Shown here piece by piece: positions 19,782 to 30,687 of a stretch of 64,000 bases of DNA. The translations under genes and the position numbers were made by a program. How positions within the stretch are numbered: the first letter of the stretch is position 1; each line of letters starts with the position of its first letter. Under the pieces are notes generated by a model. It saw only the letters and a program-made list of their open reading frames with translations, was not told where the DNA came from and did no database searches. The DNA comes from Linyphia triangularis (Eukaryota; Arthropoda; Arachnida; Araneae; Linyphiidae): positions 9,369,796 through 9,433,795 of the forward strand of contig OZ021730.1 of NCBI GenBank assembly GCA_963978545.1, given 5' to 3'.

Positions 19782-20210
19782 CTTGCACAGAAACAATTTC
19801 AAAAACAAATTATTCTTCAACAAAAAATACTTTTTCTAGTAAAAAGAAATATCTTTCAAAATCAAGATCAGTAAGCACATGGAATTACTGTTTGTATTCA
19901 TAGAATATTCTATTTGACATGTGCTATACTGCTACATAAGAAACAGTTACAGTTAGTCTAACGAAACGCTAAAATAAAAAGTAATTAAAATTTAAGTTTT
20001 AAAATAATACAACATTGCAAATTGAAAATTGCCTTAGAATAACACGTGTCAAAAAAAAGGTGTGGCATATTTGTTTATTTATTAATTTTGACATTTAGAT
20101 CACTAAATAAACGAATTTTTTCAAAATTTTGGTATCAAACGATAGGTAATGACGTCGTCTACCCAATAAGATAAAAAACAGAAAACCGATTTTTTGGCTA
20201 CATTGTCCCC

Positions 20211-20940
20211 TTAAATGTCAAAAGTTCGGGCACTCCAAACATACTTGCAGAAGCCAAAACGAGGTTTGCGCAGTGTGTGGCAGCATTGATCACGATATAC
20301 GGCAGCATTGATAAAGCTGAGCCCACCTGCGTAAACTGCTCTGGAAATCATCCATCTTATTCCAGAGCATGCAAAAATTGGATAGCGGAAAAGAGAATCC
20401 AAGATATTAAAACAGAGAAGAACATTCCCTATCCAGAGGCCTGAACTATTTACGAAAATACAATAGCCAACTCTATGGCCCAAACAATAGCTAAAGCAAT
20501 AGCTCAAAACCAACCCCAAGCAAAATCAGTTACAACTCAAACAGATATTCATATCCCGAAATCTAAACTATCACCGGACGATCTTCTTAAATGTTTCTCT
20601 CAGCCAGCAAAAAATAGTACTACTTCTCAAACTAATGCAGTTCCAAATAGTTCAAAATTAATAAAACCTGCTATGCAACCTAAGAAATCACCTCATACTA
20701 AACCATCAAACAAACCCGGAAATGTTTTAAGGAATAAAATTCATAAAAAAAAAAACTAAGCACTCCTCAACCTGTTATACAAACAAAAGGAAAATCAGAA
20801 ACATCAACTGAAGATGAGACTGATGTCATATCGGGACTTGATCCAGGTGACATGGAGGTCGACCCAGGCCTCGAAACCCCTGCTCTCCTTCATCCTAGGA
20901 GCAAGTCGTTAGACCGGCGGATCGGTAATTCTTCCAAATA
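20211..20940 (+). pseudogene. NL4 ORF1 remnant
   Basis: C-terminal half of a family-B Gag-like ORF1. It starts in the first zinc knuckle (KCQKFGHSKHTC) and carries parts of the other two plus the basic tail and the acidic end (SGLDPGDMEVDPG). Frame and stop lesions appear soon after the second knuckle near 20300-20320 (a short repeated ATACGGCAGCATTGAT segment is involved), again at 20442 (TGA) and at the A-run near 20750. It stops at 20938-20940, nine bases before the ORF2 ATG at 20950. Confidence 0.8.
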
Positions 20941-20949
20941 GCATTCAAT

Positions 20950-23900
20950 ATGTTATCTTGGAATTGTCGCGGTTTCCACCAAAATTCGGTAGATATAAAA
21001 CACCTCGTAGATTTACACAAACCTGTCTGTTTCTGCTTGCAAGAGACGCTTTTGAAGCCTTTTCAGAACTCTCTTGTTAGGGGATACAGTCCTCTACGCA
21101 AAGACTTTGTCAGCGGTTGGTTGTATTCAGATTATCTGGCGCCGTCAGCAACACGAGGGCTATAATGCTCCGAAACATTTCGTCATTTAACAAACCAACA
21201 TACATTTACAAACACCCATGCCTACACGGGACTCGAACCCGCAACCTCGCGGTCTAGAAGCCAGCACGCTAACCACTATACCGTGACTTTGTCAGCGGAG
21301 GCAGAGCTAGCGGTGGTGTTGCTATATTTACATCTAACAGCAGTCCATCCACCCCGCTAATGCTCACGACCACCTTACAAGCTGTTGCCGTTAGAGTCGC
21401 TGTAAAAAATAAATTAGTAACAGTTTGCTCAATCTATCTCCCCCCTAATCGTAACATCCGACAATCAGAATTAGACAGGCTTTGTGACCAGCTTCCACCC
21501 CCTATTATTTTAATGGGGGATTTCAATGGTCACAATCCTCTTTGGGGTAGCCCAGACATTAACAACCGTGGAAGACAGATTGAAAAATTTGTAGAGGATC
21601 AGAATCTCTGTCTCCTCAATGATGGGCAACATACATATTTCCACACCCCATCGAGGACGTTTCACGCCATCGATCTTATCTTGTGTTCACCATCTCTCCT
21701 ACATCTATGGTCTTTTCATGTCGGACGTGATCCCTACCATAGTGATCATTTCCCCGTCCGTCTAGAGATGTTAGGAGTCGGTACTGTCCCCCTTGCCCGT
21801 ATCCCCCGCTTTAAAATTGAATCTGCAGATTGGGAACAGTTTTCGTCCATCGTCCATTTTTCTGACGAGATGGTGAACCAAGATGACATCGATGAGGCAG
21901 TAAATTCTGTCACCCAGGCCATCTTGGAAGCTGCTCGCCTTTCGATACCTGTAACATCTACCAATCTACCGAAAATTCCAAAACCGTGGTGGAACCATGA
22001 CTGCAAAATTACCCACAAAAAGCGGAGGAAGGCTTGGAACATTTTTCTTCGATTCCCCACTGAAGCCAACCTCATCGCTGTTAAATGTGCTCGAGCTGAA
22101 GCTCGTATGATCCGCCGGCGTAGCCAGAAGGACTCCTGGATGCAATATGTCAGCAATATAACACCGAATACCTCTTCTAAAAGGGTCTGGAACAAAGTCA
22201 ATAAAGTAAAGGGCCAGTATCCTAGACACTCTATTTCCATCCTAGAGACAGAGCTGGGAACTGTTTCAGACCCAAAAGGTATTGCTGACACCCTGGCTGA
22301 CTCTTTTGCTAATATATCTAGCAACTCAAATTACAAAGAGCCGTTTGCGACTATAAAACGTAATGCTGAGAAAACCAAATTAAACTTTACATCCAACGAG
22401 TTGGAAGACTATAATGCTGATTTCACCATGGCCGAGCTAATGCGAGCTCTTTCCAACACTTGCTGCTCGGCTGTTGGTCACGATGAAATCCATTATAGTA
22501 TGCTGAAACATCTCGAACCTCTCCAACTGAAGTTTATTCTCAAGCTGTATAATAGAATCTGGCGGAAAAACAAATTTCCGTCAGCATGGCAACGTGCTCT
22601 TGTGATTCCAATAGTCAAGCCAGATAAAGACCCTAAGAGTCTTTCCAGCTACAGGCCTATTGCATTGACTAGTTGCCTGTGCAAACTTCTCGAAAAACTA
22701 GTCAATACTCGTCTTCTTTTTTATTTGGAGCAAAACAATTGTCTCTCTCAGTTTCGAAGTGGTTTCCGTCGTGGTCGTTGTTCACTTGACAACCTCCTGC
22801 TTCTTGAAATATCTATTCGGGAGGCTTTTGTCAAGCGGAACCATTTGGTCTCTGTATTTTTTGACATGGAGAAAGCCTATGACCGTACTTGGAGATATGG
22901 TATCCTTAGAGACCTACATAATTTAGGTCTCAGAGGAAATCTACCACTCTTCATTGAGAATTTCCTTTCTCGAAGAGTCTTCCAAGTACGCGTCAACACC
23001 ATCTTATCTGATGAATATATTCAGGAGCAAGGCGTTCCCCAGGGAAGTGTATTGAGTTGCGCACTGTTTATCATTAAGGTCAACGACATTATGACCTGCC
23101 TACCACCTGCAGTGTCTGGTTCGCTTTTTGTCGACGACTTTCAGATATCGTGCGCCTCAGTAAATATGTCTCTTATTGAAAGACAAATCCAACTCGCCAT
23201 CAGGAGAATTTCAGACTGGACCAACCATAATGGATTTACATTTAATGCCCAAAAGACCGTGGCCGTGCACTTTTGCAGGAAACGTGGGCTTCAGAACGAC
23301 CCCGAGCTTTACTTAAATAGGGTGCAGATACCTATTGTATCTGAAACAAAATTCCTTGGAGTCATTTTCGACTCGAAGCTCACCTTCCTGCCTCATATAA
23401 AACATCTGAGACTAAAGTGTACTAAAGCTCTGAATCTCCTGAAAGTGCTTTCTAACACTTCCTGGGGTGCCGATACCACCTCCATGTTGAAAATATACAG
23501 ATGCCTTATTCGTTCCAAACTTCATTATGGTTCTGTGGTGTACGGATCTGCCAGAAAATCGGCGTTGAAGCTCCTTGACCCTGTTCACCACCAAGGTGTC
23601 AGAATCGCGTCAGGAGCCTTCCGTACATCACCAATCCCAAGTGTATTTAACGTATGTTGGGAACGATCTTTGAGACTGAGACGAGACAAGCTGTCTTTAA
23701 AATTTTATTTTAAAATTAAAAGTCATCCATCTCATCCTGTCGCTCAAAATATTTATGACCCATTACATATCAGACTTTTTAACGCGCGACCATCTTGCAT
23801 ACCATCATTTTCATTACGAATTCATCAAGTTCTTTTATTTTATGGTTTGGACAACTTCAGAGTTCGTCCTGTTATTTTTAATATTCCTCCCTGGCATGAT

Positions 23901-24093
23901 CATAAAATCATAATTTTAAATATTTTTAGTCATTTTAAAAAAAGTGACACTCCTGACATTGTTTTTACTACTCTTTTTCATTTTCATAGAACTAATTTTT
24001 CTCATTTTAAATCAATATATACCGATGGGTCGAAAAGCCAGGGGCATGTCGGAGCTGCTGCAGTTCATGACAATAACATCATGTCCCGCGAAC
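20950..24093 (+). pseudogene. NL4 ORF2, endonuclease and RT part
   Basis: Family-B replicase from ATG 20950 (MLSWNCRGFHQN). SINE2 splits the endonuclease at 21103-21298; otherwise the frame is open to 24093, where NL5 enters. Visible motifs: LQETLL, GDFNGHNPLWG and SDHFPVRLE (endonuclease); RPIALTSCLCK, FFDMEKAYD, QGVPQGS and FVDD (reverse transcriptase); and the first RNase H Asp in YTDGSK. Note FVDD where family A has YVDD; NL5 shares it, so it is a family trait and no defect. The missing C-terminus is at 29972-30687. Confidence 0.87.
21117..21284 (-). mobile_element. SINE2, in NL4 ORF2
   Basis: Minus-strand copy lacking the first nine bases of the head (it begins at ACGGTATAGTGG). Hairpin and CCAA tail are present at the low-coordinate end. 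Target GACTTTGTCAGCGG is duplicated at 21103-21116 and 21285-21298. Confidence 0.93.
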
Positions 24094-24726
24094 CCCCTCA
24101 GGTGGTTTACTTTCTATAAGTAAATACGGGCTTCACAACCCCGGGGCGCCCCAGTGATCTATCCCTCCTTCTGTTTTATCTTCTCGTTTTGGTTTTGTAG
24201 TTATCGTTTGACTTCTTTCTTCCCTCGTTGTGGTTACCTCTTCAGAGGTGAGGGCTCCCCTTGAGAAGCTTTGTGCCGCTCTGTTGCCATCAGCTTCTCT
24301 CGGGCATTTAATCACCCACGTGTTTGCCGTGCGTGGAGACCCGTGTCCCTGGAAAGAGGGATCCTGGTAGTTGAGGGGCGACATACTGTCCCAATACACT
24401 ACTTTGGCCCTTGCTTCAGATAAACGGGAGGTGCACATTGGTCCCGTGTGTATCAATCGGCTGGTCGTTCGACTTCGTCGGCGGCTAGGGATCAAGCGTC
24501 CGGCTCATCTGCTGGGAACCTCGTTAAGGGTGGAGGCTTCTACAGGGATGAGCCGTTCGCGTATAGGCACTGGATAACCTGTTAGTGACATACCGTGCGT
24601 AACTGTTTAGTTACGATTTTCTTTCTTTTCATTATTTTAGTTGCTTGCCGGTATGCACTAACCCCGAGATCGCGGACTCCACGGTGGGTGGGACTCTAGT
24701 GCCCGAATAAAAATAAACTAAAACAT
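24094..24726 (+). promoter_or_regulatory. NL5 5' UTR
   Basis: Leader with CCCCTCAGGTGG start, TTTACTT-TCTAT-AAGTAAA hairpin and the conserved block at about 24205-24560. An antisense frame of 120 codons (24495-24133) and a sense frame of 68 codons (24371-24577) are open; both are also mostly open in the other full-length copies. In-frame stops separate the leader from the ORF1 ATG, which fixes the ORF1 start at 24727. Confidence 0.72.
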
Positions 24727-26136
24727 ATGGAAACTTTATCTTCTTTTTCTTCAGGCCCGACGGGAGGCCAAAATCCCCAAAACCTACAGTTGAAACGAAC
24801 AATAGACAATGATGAAAATACGGTACCTAAGAAACAAGCTCCTCCACTCAATAACTTGCTCCATGGAAATCAAAATCAACTAACCAACCAACCTCCTCTC
24901 AATAATCCATCTTTCTTAATAGTTAATTCTGAGTCCGGTGAATTGGGGAAAATGTCCCCTTTTTTTATACAAAAGGGCATTAAGGGTATCTGTCCGAACG
25001 AACCCCAAAGCATTAGGAAGTTAAAATCGGGCGACTTTCTTGTTCAAACTAAAGACTCCAGGCAATCTCAATATCTATTAGCAGCATCGACAATGGGAAA
25101 CATCAAAATCAATGTGACCCCTCATAAAGGACTCAATTCCAGTCAAGGCGTCATTTCGGAATCGGATCTTCAACACGTTGAAGATTCCGAAATCCTAAGG
25201 GAACTTTCTTCCCAAGGGGTTACAAATGTACGCCGAATCACCATCAAAAGGGATAACAACATACTAAAGACAAAACATATAATACTAACGTTTGACTCCC
25301 CTAAATTACCCAGTACAATTACAGCAGGCTACCTAAGTTGTCCTGTAAGACCGTTTATCCCTAACCCATTGCGATGCTTTAAATGTCAAAAGTTCGGGCA
25401 TTCAAAAATTACATGCAGAAGTGATCACGAAGTTTGCGCAGTGTGTGGCAGCACTGAACATCAAAGCGAAGGCTGCAAAGCTGAGCCCACCTGCGTAAAC
25501 TGCTCTGGAAATCATCCATCCTTTTCCAGAACGTGCAAAGAATACTTAAAAGAAAAGACAATTCAAGAAATAAAAATCAACAGTAACATCTCGTATCCGG
25601 AAGCCCGAACTATATATGTAAATACAATAGAAAATTCTATGGCTAAAACAATATCTAAAGCAATTGCCTCCAAACCAAACCAAGTAAAGTCTATGGCCAC
25701 TCAAACAGATATCCACATCCCGAAAACCCAAATGTCACCCGAACAACTTCTTAAGTGCTTTTCTTTACCCGCCAAACACAGTACCCTTTCGTCCCAAACA
25801 AACCCTATTCCCGGTACTTCAAGATCAATAGAAAACCCACCCAAAACTTTTGTCAAACCCAAAAAAAATAAGAAACTACCAGAAATGAAGCTTTCAAATA
25901 AACCTGGAGAAATTCTAAAAAATAAAGTGCAATCCAAAATCCAATATAATACACAACGAAAAACTAAAACAAAGGGAGAGAAATCAGTGTCATCGGGACC
26001 ATCAACTGATGACGAAACTGATGTCATCTCGGGTCTTGACCCAGGTGACATGGAGGTCGCAGGCCTCGAGACCCCTAAACTTCTTCAACCAAGAAGCAGG
26101 TCACTAGACCGGCGGATCGCTAATCTTTCCAAGTAA
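24727..26136 (+). CDS. NL5 ORF1: Gag-like protein of family B
   Basis: Intact 469-residue protein (METLSSFSSGPTGG...). Longer than the A-family ORF1 because of a Gln/Asn-rich N-terminus. The conserved domain (MSPFFIQKGIKG, KSGDFLV, LILTFDSPKLP-like) is followed by three knuckles around residues 217-265 (CFKCQKFGHSKITC, CAVCGSTEHQSEGC, CVNCSGNHPSFSRTC), a long Lys/Ser tail and an acidic end (ISGLDPGDMEV). RNA-binding particle protein. It ends TAA, followed by CATTCAAT and the ORF2 ATG, so unlike the A families there is an eight-base gap and no TAATG overlap. Confidence 0.92.
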   Translation: METLSSFSSGPTGGQNPQNLQLKRTIDNDENTVPKKQAPPLNNLLHGNQNQLTNQPPLNNPSFLIVNSESGELGKMSPFFIQKGIKGICPNEPQSIRKLKSGDFLVQTKDSRQSQYLLAASTMGNIKINVTPHKGLNSSQGVISESDLQHVEDSEILRELSSQGVTNVRRITIKRDNNILKTKHIILTFDSPKLPSTITAGYLSCPVRPFIPNPLRCFKCQKFGHSKITCRSDHEVCAVCGSTEHQSEGCKAEPTCVNCSGNHPSFSRTCKEYLKEKTIQEIKINSNISYPEARTIYVNTIENSMAKTISKAIASKPNQVKSMATQTDIHIPKTQMSPEQLLKCFSLPAKHSTLSSQTNPIPGTSRSIENPPKTFVKPKKNKKLPEMKLSNKPGEILKNKVQSKIQYNTQRKTKTKGEKSVSSGPSTDDETDVISGLDPGDMEVAGLETPKLLQPRSRSLDRRIANLSK

Positions 26137-26144
26137 CATTCAAT

Positions 26145-29100
26145 ATGTTTTCTTGGAATTGTCGCGGTTTCCACCACAATTCGGTAGATATAAAACATCT
26201 CGTAGATTTACACAAACCTGTTTGTTTCTGTTTGCAAGAGACCCTCTTGAAGCCTTTTCAGAGCTCTCTTGTTAGGGGGTATAGTCCCCTACGTAAGGAC
26301 TATATCAGCGGCGACCGAGCTAGCGGTGGTGTTGCTATATTTACATGTAATAGCAATCCATCCACCCCGCTATCGCTCTCTACCAACTTACAAGCTGTTG
26401 CCGTTAGAGTCGCTGTGAAAAATATATTAGTAACAGTTTGCTCAATCTATCTCCCCCCTAATCGTAACATCCGACAATCAGAATTAGACAGGCTTTGTGA
26501 CCAGCTTCCACCCCCTATTATTTTAATGGGGGATTTCAATGGTCACAGTCCTCTTTGGGGTAGCCCAGATGTAAATCAACGTGGAAGACAAGTCGAAAAA
26601 ATGATAGATGACCAAAATCTGTGTCTTCTAAATAATGGGCAACATACACACTTCCACACCCCGTCGAGGACGTTTCACGCCATCGATCTTGTCTTGTGTT
26701 CTCCATCTCTCCTACATCTATGGTCGTTTCATGTCGGACGGGATCTCTTCCACAGTGATCACTTCCCCGTCCGTCTGGAGATGCTAGGAGTTGGTGCTGT
26801 TCCCTCTGTTCGCGCTCCTCGTTTTATATTTGAATCAGCAGATTGGGAACAGTTTTCTTCCCTCGTCGATATCTCTGACGAGATGGTGAACCAAGACGAT
26901 ATCGATGAAGCGTTAAATTCTATCACCCGTGCCATATTGGAAGCTGCTCGTTTTTCCATTCCTATAACATCTACAAATCTACCGAAAATTCCGAAACCAT
27001 GGTGGAATCACGACTGTAAAAATGCACATAAAAAGCGGAGGAAAGCTTGGGGCATTTTTCGCCGATGTCCCACTGAAGCCAACCTCATCGCCTTAAAATG
27101 TGCCCGAGCTGAAGCTCGTAGGATCCGCCGGCGTATCCAGAAGGACTCTTGGATGCGTTATGTCAGCACTATAACATCGGATACCTCTTCTAAAAGAGTC
27201 TGGAACAAAGTAAATAAAATCAAGGGCCAATATCCTAGACACTCTATTTCTATCTTGGAGACTAATCTAGGAATAGTTTCAGATCCTAAAGGTATTGCTG
27301 ACATTCTGGCTGACTCCTTTGCAAAAGTTTCCAGCAACTCTAATTATCAAGAGCCGTTTGCCTCTATTAAACGCAAAGCTGAGAAGACTAAATTGAATTT
27401 CACATCTACTTCGTTGGAAGACTATAATGCTGATTTCACCATGGCTGAGTTAATGCGAGCTCTTTCCAATACTCGCGGCTCAGCTGTTGGTCATGATGAA
27501 ATCCATTATAGTATGCTGAAACATCTCCAGCCTCTCCAACTCAAGTTCCTTCTCAAGCTATATAATAGAATCTGGCGGGAAAACAAATTTCCGTCAGCAT
27601 GGCAACGCGCTCTTGTAATTCCGATTGTCAAGCCAGAAAAAGACGCTAAGAGTCCTTCCAGCTACAGACCAATAGCATTAACTAGTTGCTTATGCAAACT
27701 ATTAGAAAAATTAGTCAATGCTCGTCTGCTTTTTTATTTAGAGCAAAACAATTGTCTCTCTCGGTTTCAAAGTGGTTTCCGTCGTGGGCGAAGTACACTT
27801 GACAACATGCTCCTCCTTGAAACAGCCATTCGGGAGGCATTTGTTAAGCGGAACCATTTGGTGTCTGTATTTTTCGACATGGAGAAAGCCTATGACCGTA
27901 CTTGGAGATATGGTATCCTCAGAGACCTTTATAATTTAGGTCTCAGAGGAAATTTACCACTCTTCATTGAGAATTTCCTTTCTCGTAGAGTCTTCCAAGT
28001 ACGCGTCAACTCCATCTTATCAGATGAATATATTCAAGAGCAAGGCGTTCCCCAGGGAAGTGTATTGAGTTGTGCACTGTTTATTATAAAAGTCAACGGC
28101 ATTATGACCTGCCTTCCACCTGCAGTGTCTGGTTCGCTTTTTGTCGACGACTTCCAGATAACGTGCGCCTCAATTAATATGTCTCATATCGAAAGACAAA
28201 TTGAACTTACCTTCAGAAGGATTACAGGCTGGGCCAATCAAAATGGATTTGTATTCAATGCACAGAAGACCGTGGCCATGCACTTTTGCAGGAAGCGTGA
28301 GCTTCATAACGACCCCGAGGTTTTCTTAAATGGGTCTCAAATACCTATAGTATCAGAAACTAAATTCCTCGGGATCATTTTTGACTCGAAGCTCACTTTC
28401 CTGCCTCATTTGAAACATCTAAGACTAAAGTGCACTAAAGCTCTGAATCTTCTGAAGGTGCTTTCTAACACTTCCTGGGGTGCTGATACCACCTCCATGT
28501 TGAGAATATACAGATGCCTAATTCGTTCTAAACTTGACTATGGTTCTGTGGTGTACGGATCCGCCAGAAAATCGGCGTTGATGCTCCTTGACCCTGTTCA
28601 CCACCAAGGTGTCAGAATCGCATCAGGAGCCTTCCGTACATCACCAATTCCAAGTGTACTTAATGTATGTTTAGAGCGACCTTTGAAACTGAGAAGAGAC
28701 AAGCTGTCTTTAAAATTTTATTTTAAAATTAAAAATAACACACGACATCCTCTCTCGCACAATATTTATAACTCATCTCATTCTAGACTTTTTAATGCAC
28801 GCCCATCTTGCATCCCGACATTTTCTCTACGAATTCACTCGATTCTTACATTTCATCATCTTGATAATTTCAGGATTCGTCCTATCACATTCACTCCACC
28901 ACCCTGGCATCCTCATAACATCAAAGTTTTAACAATCTTTAATAATTTTAAAAAGTCTGAAACACCAGATATATATTTTTTACTCATCTATTTTACTATC
29001 ACAGACATAACTTCTCTAATTTTAAAGCAATCTATACGGATGGGTCGAAGTGCCCGGGACATGTCGGAGCAGCTGCAGTTCACGACAATGTCATCATGTC

Positions 29101-29824
29101 ACGAGAACTGCACCAAAGCTGCTCCGTCTTTTCAGCTGAATCCCTGGCGATTCTCATGGCCTTGCAATACATCCTACAGCAAGAGCACGGCCAGTGGATT
29201 ATTTACACAGACTCGAAGAGCTGTTTGGATGCTCTGAATAATCCACTGAGCCAAACCCATCCTTTCATTTTAGATATTTTAGCGATTCATACAACACTTT
29301 TAGAGAGATGTTTTAATGTTCTTTTTTGTTGGGTACCGGGTCATGTGGGGATCATGGGTAATGAACGCGCAGATTCTGTTGCACGATCAGCAAGTGGACC
29401 TAGGAGCACTTGGCTCTGCCCTGACGACGCAAATAAAGCTTGTGACACTGCTCTGTCTCTCACTTGGCAGGCCATGTGGGATGCACAGACAGCTAACAAG
29501 CTGCGTTCGTTTCAGCCCTTAGTTTCCGGATTCGCGCCTATCCAGCAATCCCGGAAAAGGGAAGTGCTCCTGACTCGTTTAAGAATAGGCCACACTCGTT
29601 TTACCCATGTGCATCTTCTGCTGGCAGAAGATGCCCCCACATGCAATTCCTGCGGTGTTTCTTTTACTGTTGTCCATATTTTGTCAGACTGTCCAACTTT
29701 TAATTCCATACGACTTCGTCTTTTTAACTCAGCTCACCCATCCTTATCTACACTTTTAAATTCACCTCCTCATCATAATCTTTTTAAGTTTTTATTAGAT
29801 ATTGGGTTTTATCATCTTATCTAA
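26145..29824 (+). pseudogene. NL5 ORF2: replicase with one frameshift
   Basis: Family-B replicase starting at MFSWNCRGFHH. Endonuclease and RT are complete: LQETLL, GDFNGHSPLWG, SDHFPVRLE, RPIALTSCLCK, SGFRRGRST, FFDMEKAYD, QGVPQGS, FVDD. The frame is lost at the T-run 28976-28981, just before RNase H: six Ts where a frame-keeping run would need two fewer or one more. The first frame then reads nonsense to 29237. RNase H continues in another frame to 29824 (YTDGSK-equivalent, IYTDSK, WVPGHVG, GNERAD) with the C-x2-C-x7-H-x4-C finger. This could be a true lesion or a homopolymer error. Confidence 0.88.
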
Positions 29825-29891
29825 AAAATTTTACTTTTTAAAATGGTTTTCACTTTTAATCTTTTAACTGGTTGACTTCTATAAAATTTTC

Positions 29892-29924
29892 GGCGCAGTT
29901 TGGCCCTAGTGTTGCCCTTGCGCC
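29892..29924 (+). other. 3' terminal hairpin of NL5
   Basis: Outer stem GGCGCA/TGCGCC and inner GGC/GCC enclosing CCTAGTGTT, followed after about ten bases by the (CCAA)n tail. Family-B copies have the same structure at 9442-9474, 18600-18632 and 30776-30808. It is the closest match to the hairpin plus CCAA tail of the SINEs. Confidence 0.75.
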
Positions 29925-29971
29925 AGGAAACAAAATTCAACCAACCAACCAACCAACCATGTCCCGCGAAC

Positions 29972-30687
29972 TGCACAGTAGCAGCTCCGTTTTTTCTGCT
30001 GAGTCCCTGGCGATTCTCATGGCCTTCCAATACATCCTACAGCAAGTGCACGACCAGTGGATTATTTACACAGACTCTAAGAGCTGTTTGGATGCTCTGA
30101 ATAATCCACTGAGCCAGACCCATCCTTTCATACTAGACATTTTAAATACTCAGATTTTACTTTTAGAGAGAAATATCCAAGTTCTTTTCTGTTGGATCCC
30201 AGGTCATGTGGGGATCATGGGTAACGAGCGCGCAGACACAATAGCTCGAACTGCAAGTGGACCTAGGAGCACTTGGCTTTGACCTGACGACGCAAATAAA
30301 GCTTGTGACACTGCTCTGTCTCTCACTTGGCAGGCCATGTGGGATGCACAGACAGCTAACAAGCTGCGTTCGTTCCAGCCCTCAATTTCTGGATTCGCCC
30401 CTATACAGCAATCCCGGAAAAGGGAAGTGCTCCTAACTCGTCTAAGGATAGGCCACACTCGTTTTACCCATGTGCATCTTTTGCTGGCAGAAGATGCCCC
30501 CACATGCAATTCCTGTGGACTTGTTTTTTCTGTTGTACATATTTTAACTGAATGTCCGTCTTTTAATACAATCAGATTTAGATATTTTGATATGGACCAT
30601 CCTCCATTATCATCTCTTTTATCTTCACCCCCTCATACAAATCTTTTTAACTTCTTATTTGAAATTGGTTTTTATCATTTGATTTAA
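29972..30687 (+). pseudogene. NL4 ORF2 C-terminus: RNase H with a stop
   Basis: Continuation of NL4 ORF2 beyond NL5. RNase H motifs are IYTDSK and WIPGHVGIMGNERAD. A TGA at 30280-30282 replaces a cysteine codon in the conserved STWLCPDD stretch; the frame is then open again to the stop at 30685-30687 and includes the C-terminal finger CNSCGLVFSVVHILTEC. One nonsense base is the only lesion in this part. Confidence 0.87.

Larger units (their letters stand above)
18657..20210 (-). mobile_element. Kol1: TTAA-type DNA transposon, 3' half lost
   Basis: Minus-strand transposon whose 5' (transposase-start) end is at 20210. The end reads GGGGACAATGTAGCC inward and abuts TTAA at 20211-20214. Immediately after the TTAA, family-B ORF1 (NL4) begins in mid-gene where NL5 also has TTAA, so Kol1 entered NL4 at that tetranucleotide. 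The other end is missing: at 18657 the coding sequence runs into the tail of NL2. Transposase at 18657-19781; SINE1 inside. The 5' UTR (19782-20210) is A+T-rich with nothing else recognisable. Confidence 0.7.
24094..29957 (+). mobile_element. NL5: full-length family-B element, one frameshift
   Basis: Complete family-B element inserted in NL4 just after the first RNase H motif. Target CATGTCCCGCGAAC is duplicated at 24080-24093 and 29958-29971 (13-14 bp, since C may belong to the tail). It has a 5' UTR, intact ORF1, ORF2 with a single shift in a T-run at 28976-28981, the hairpin at 29892-29924 and a (CCAA)n tail. Best reference copy of family B in the window. Confidence 0.93.
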
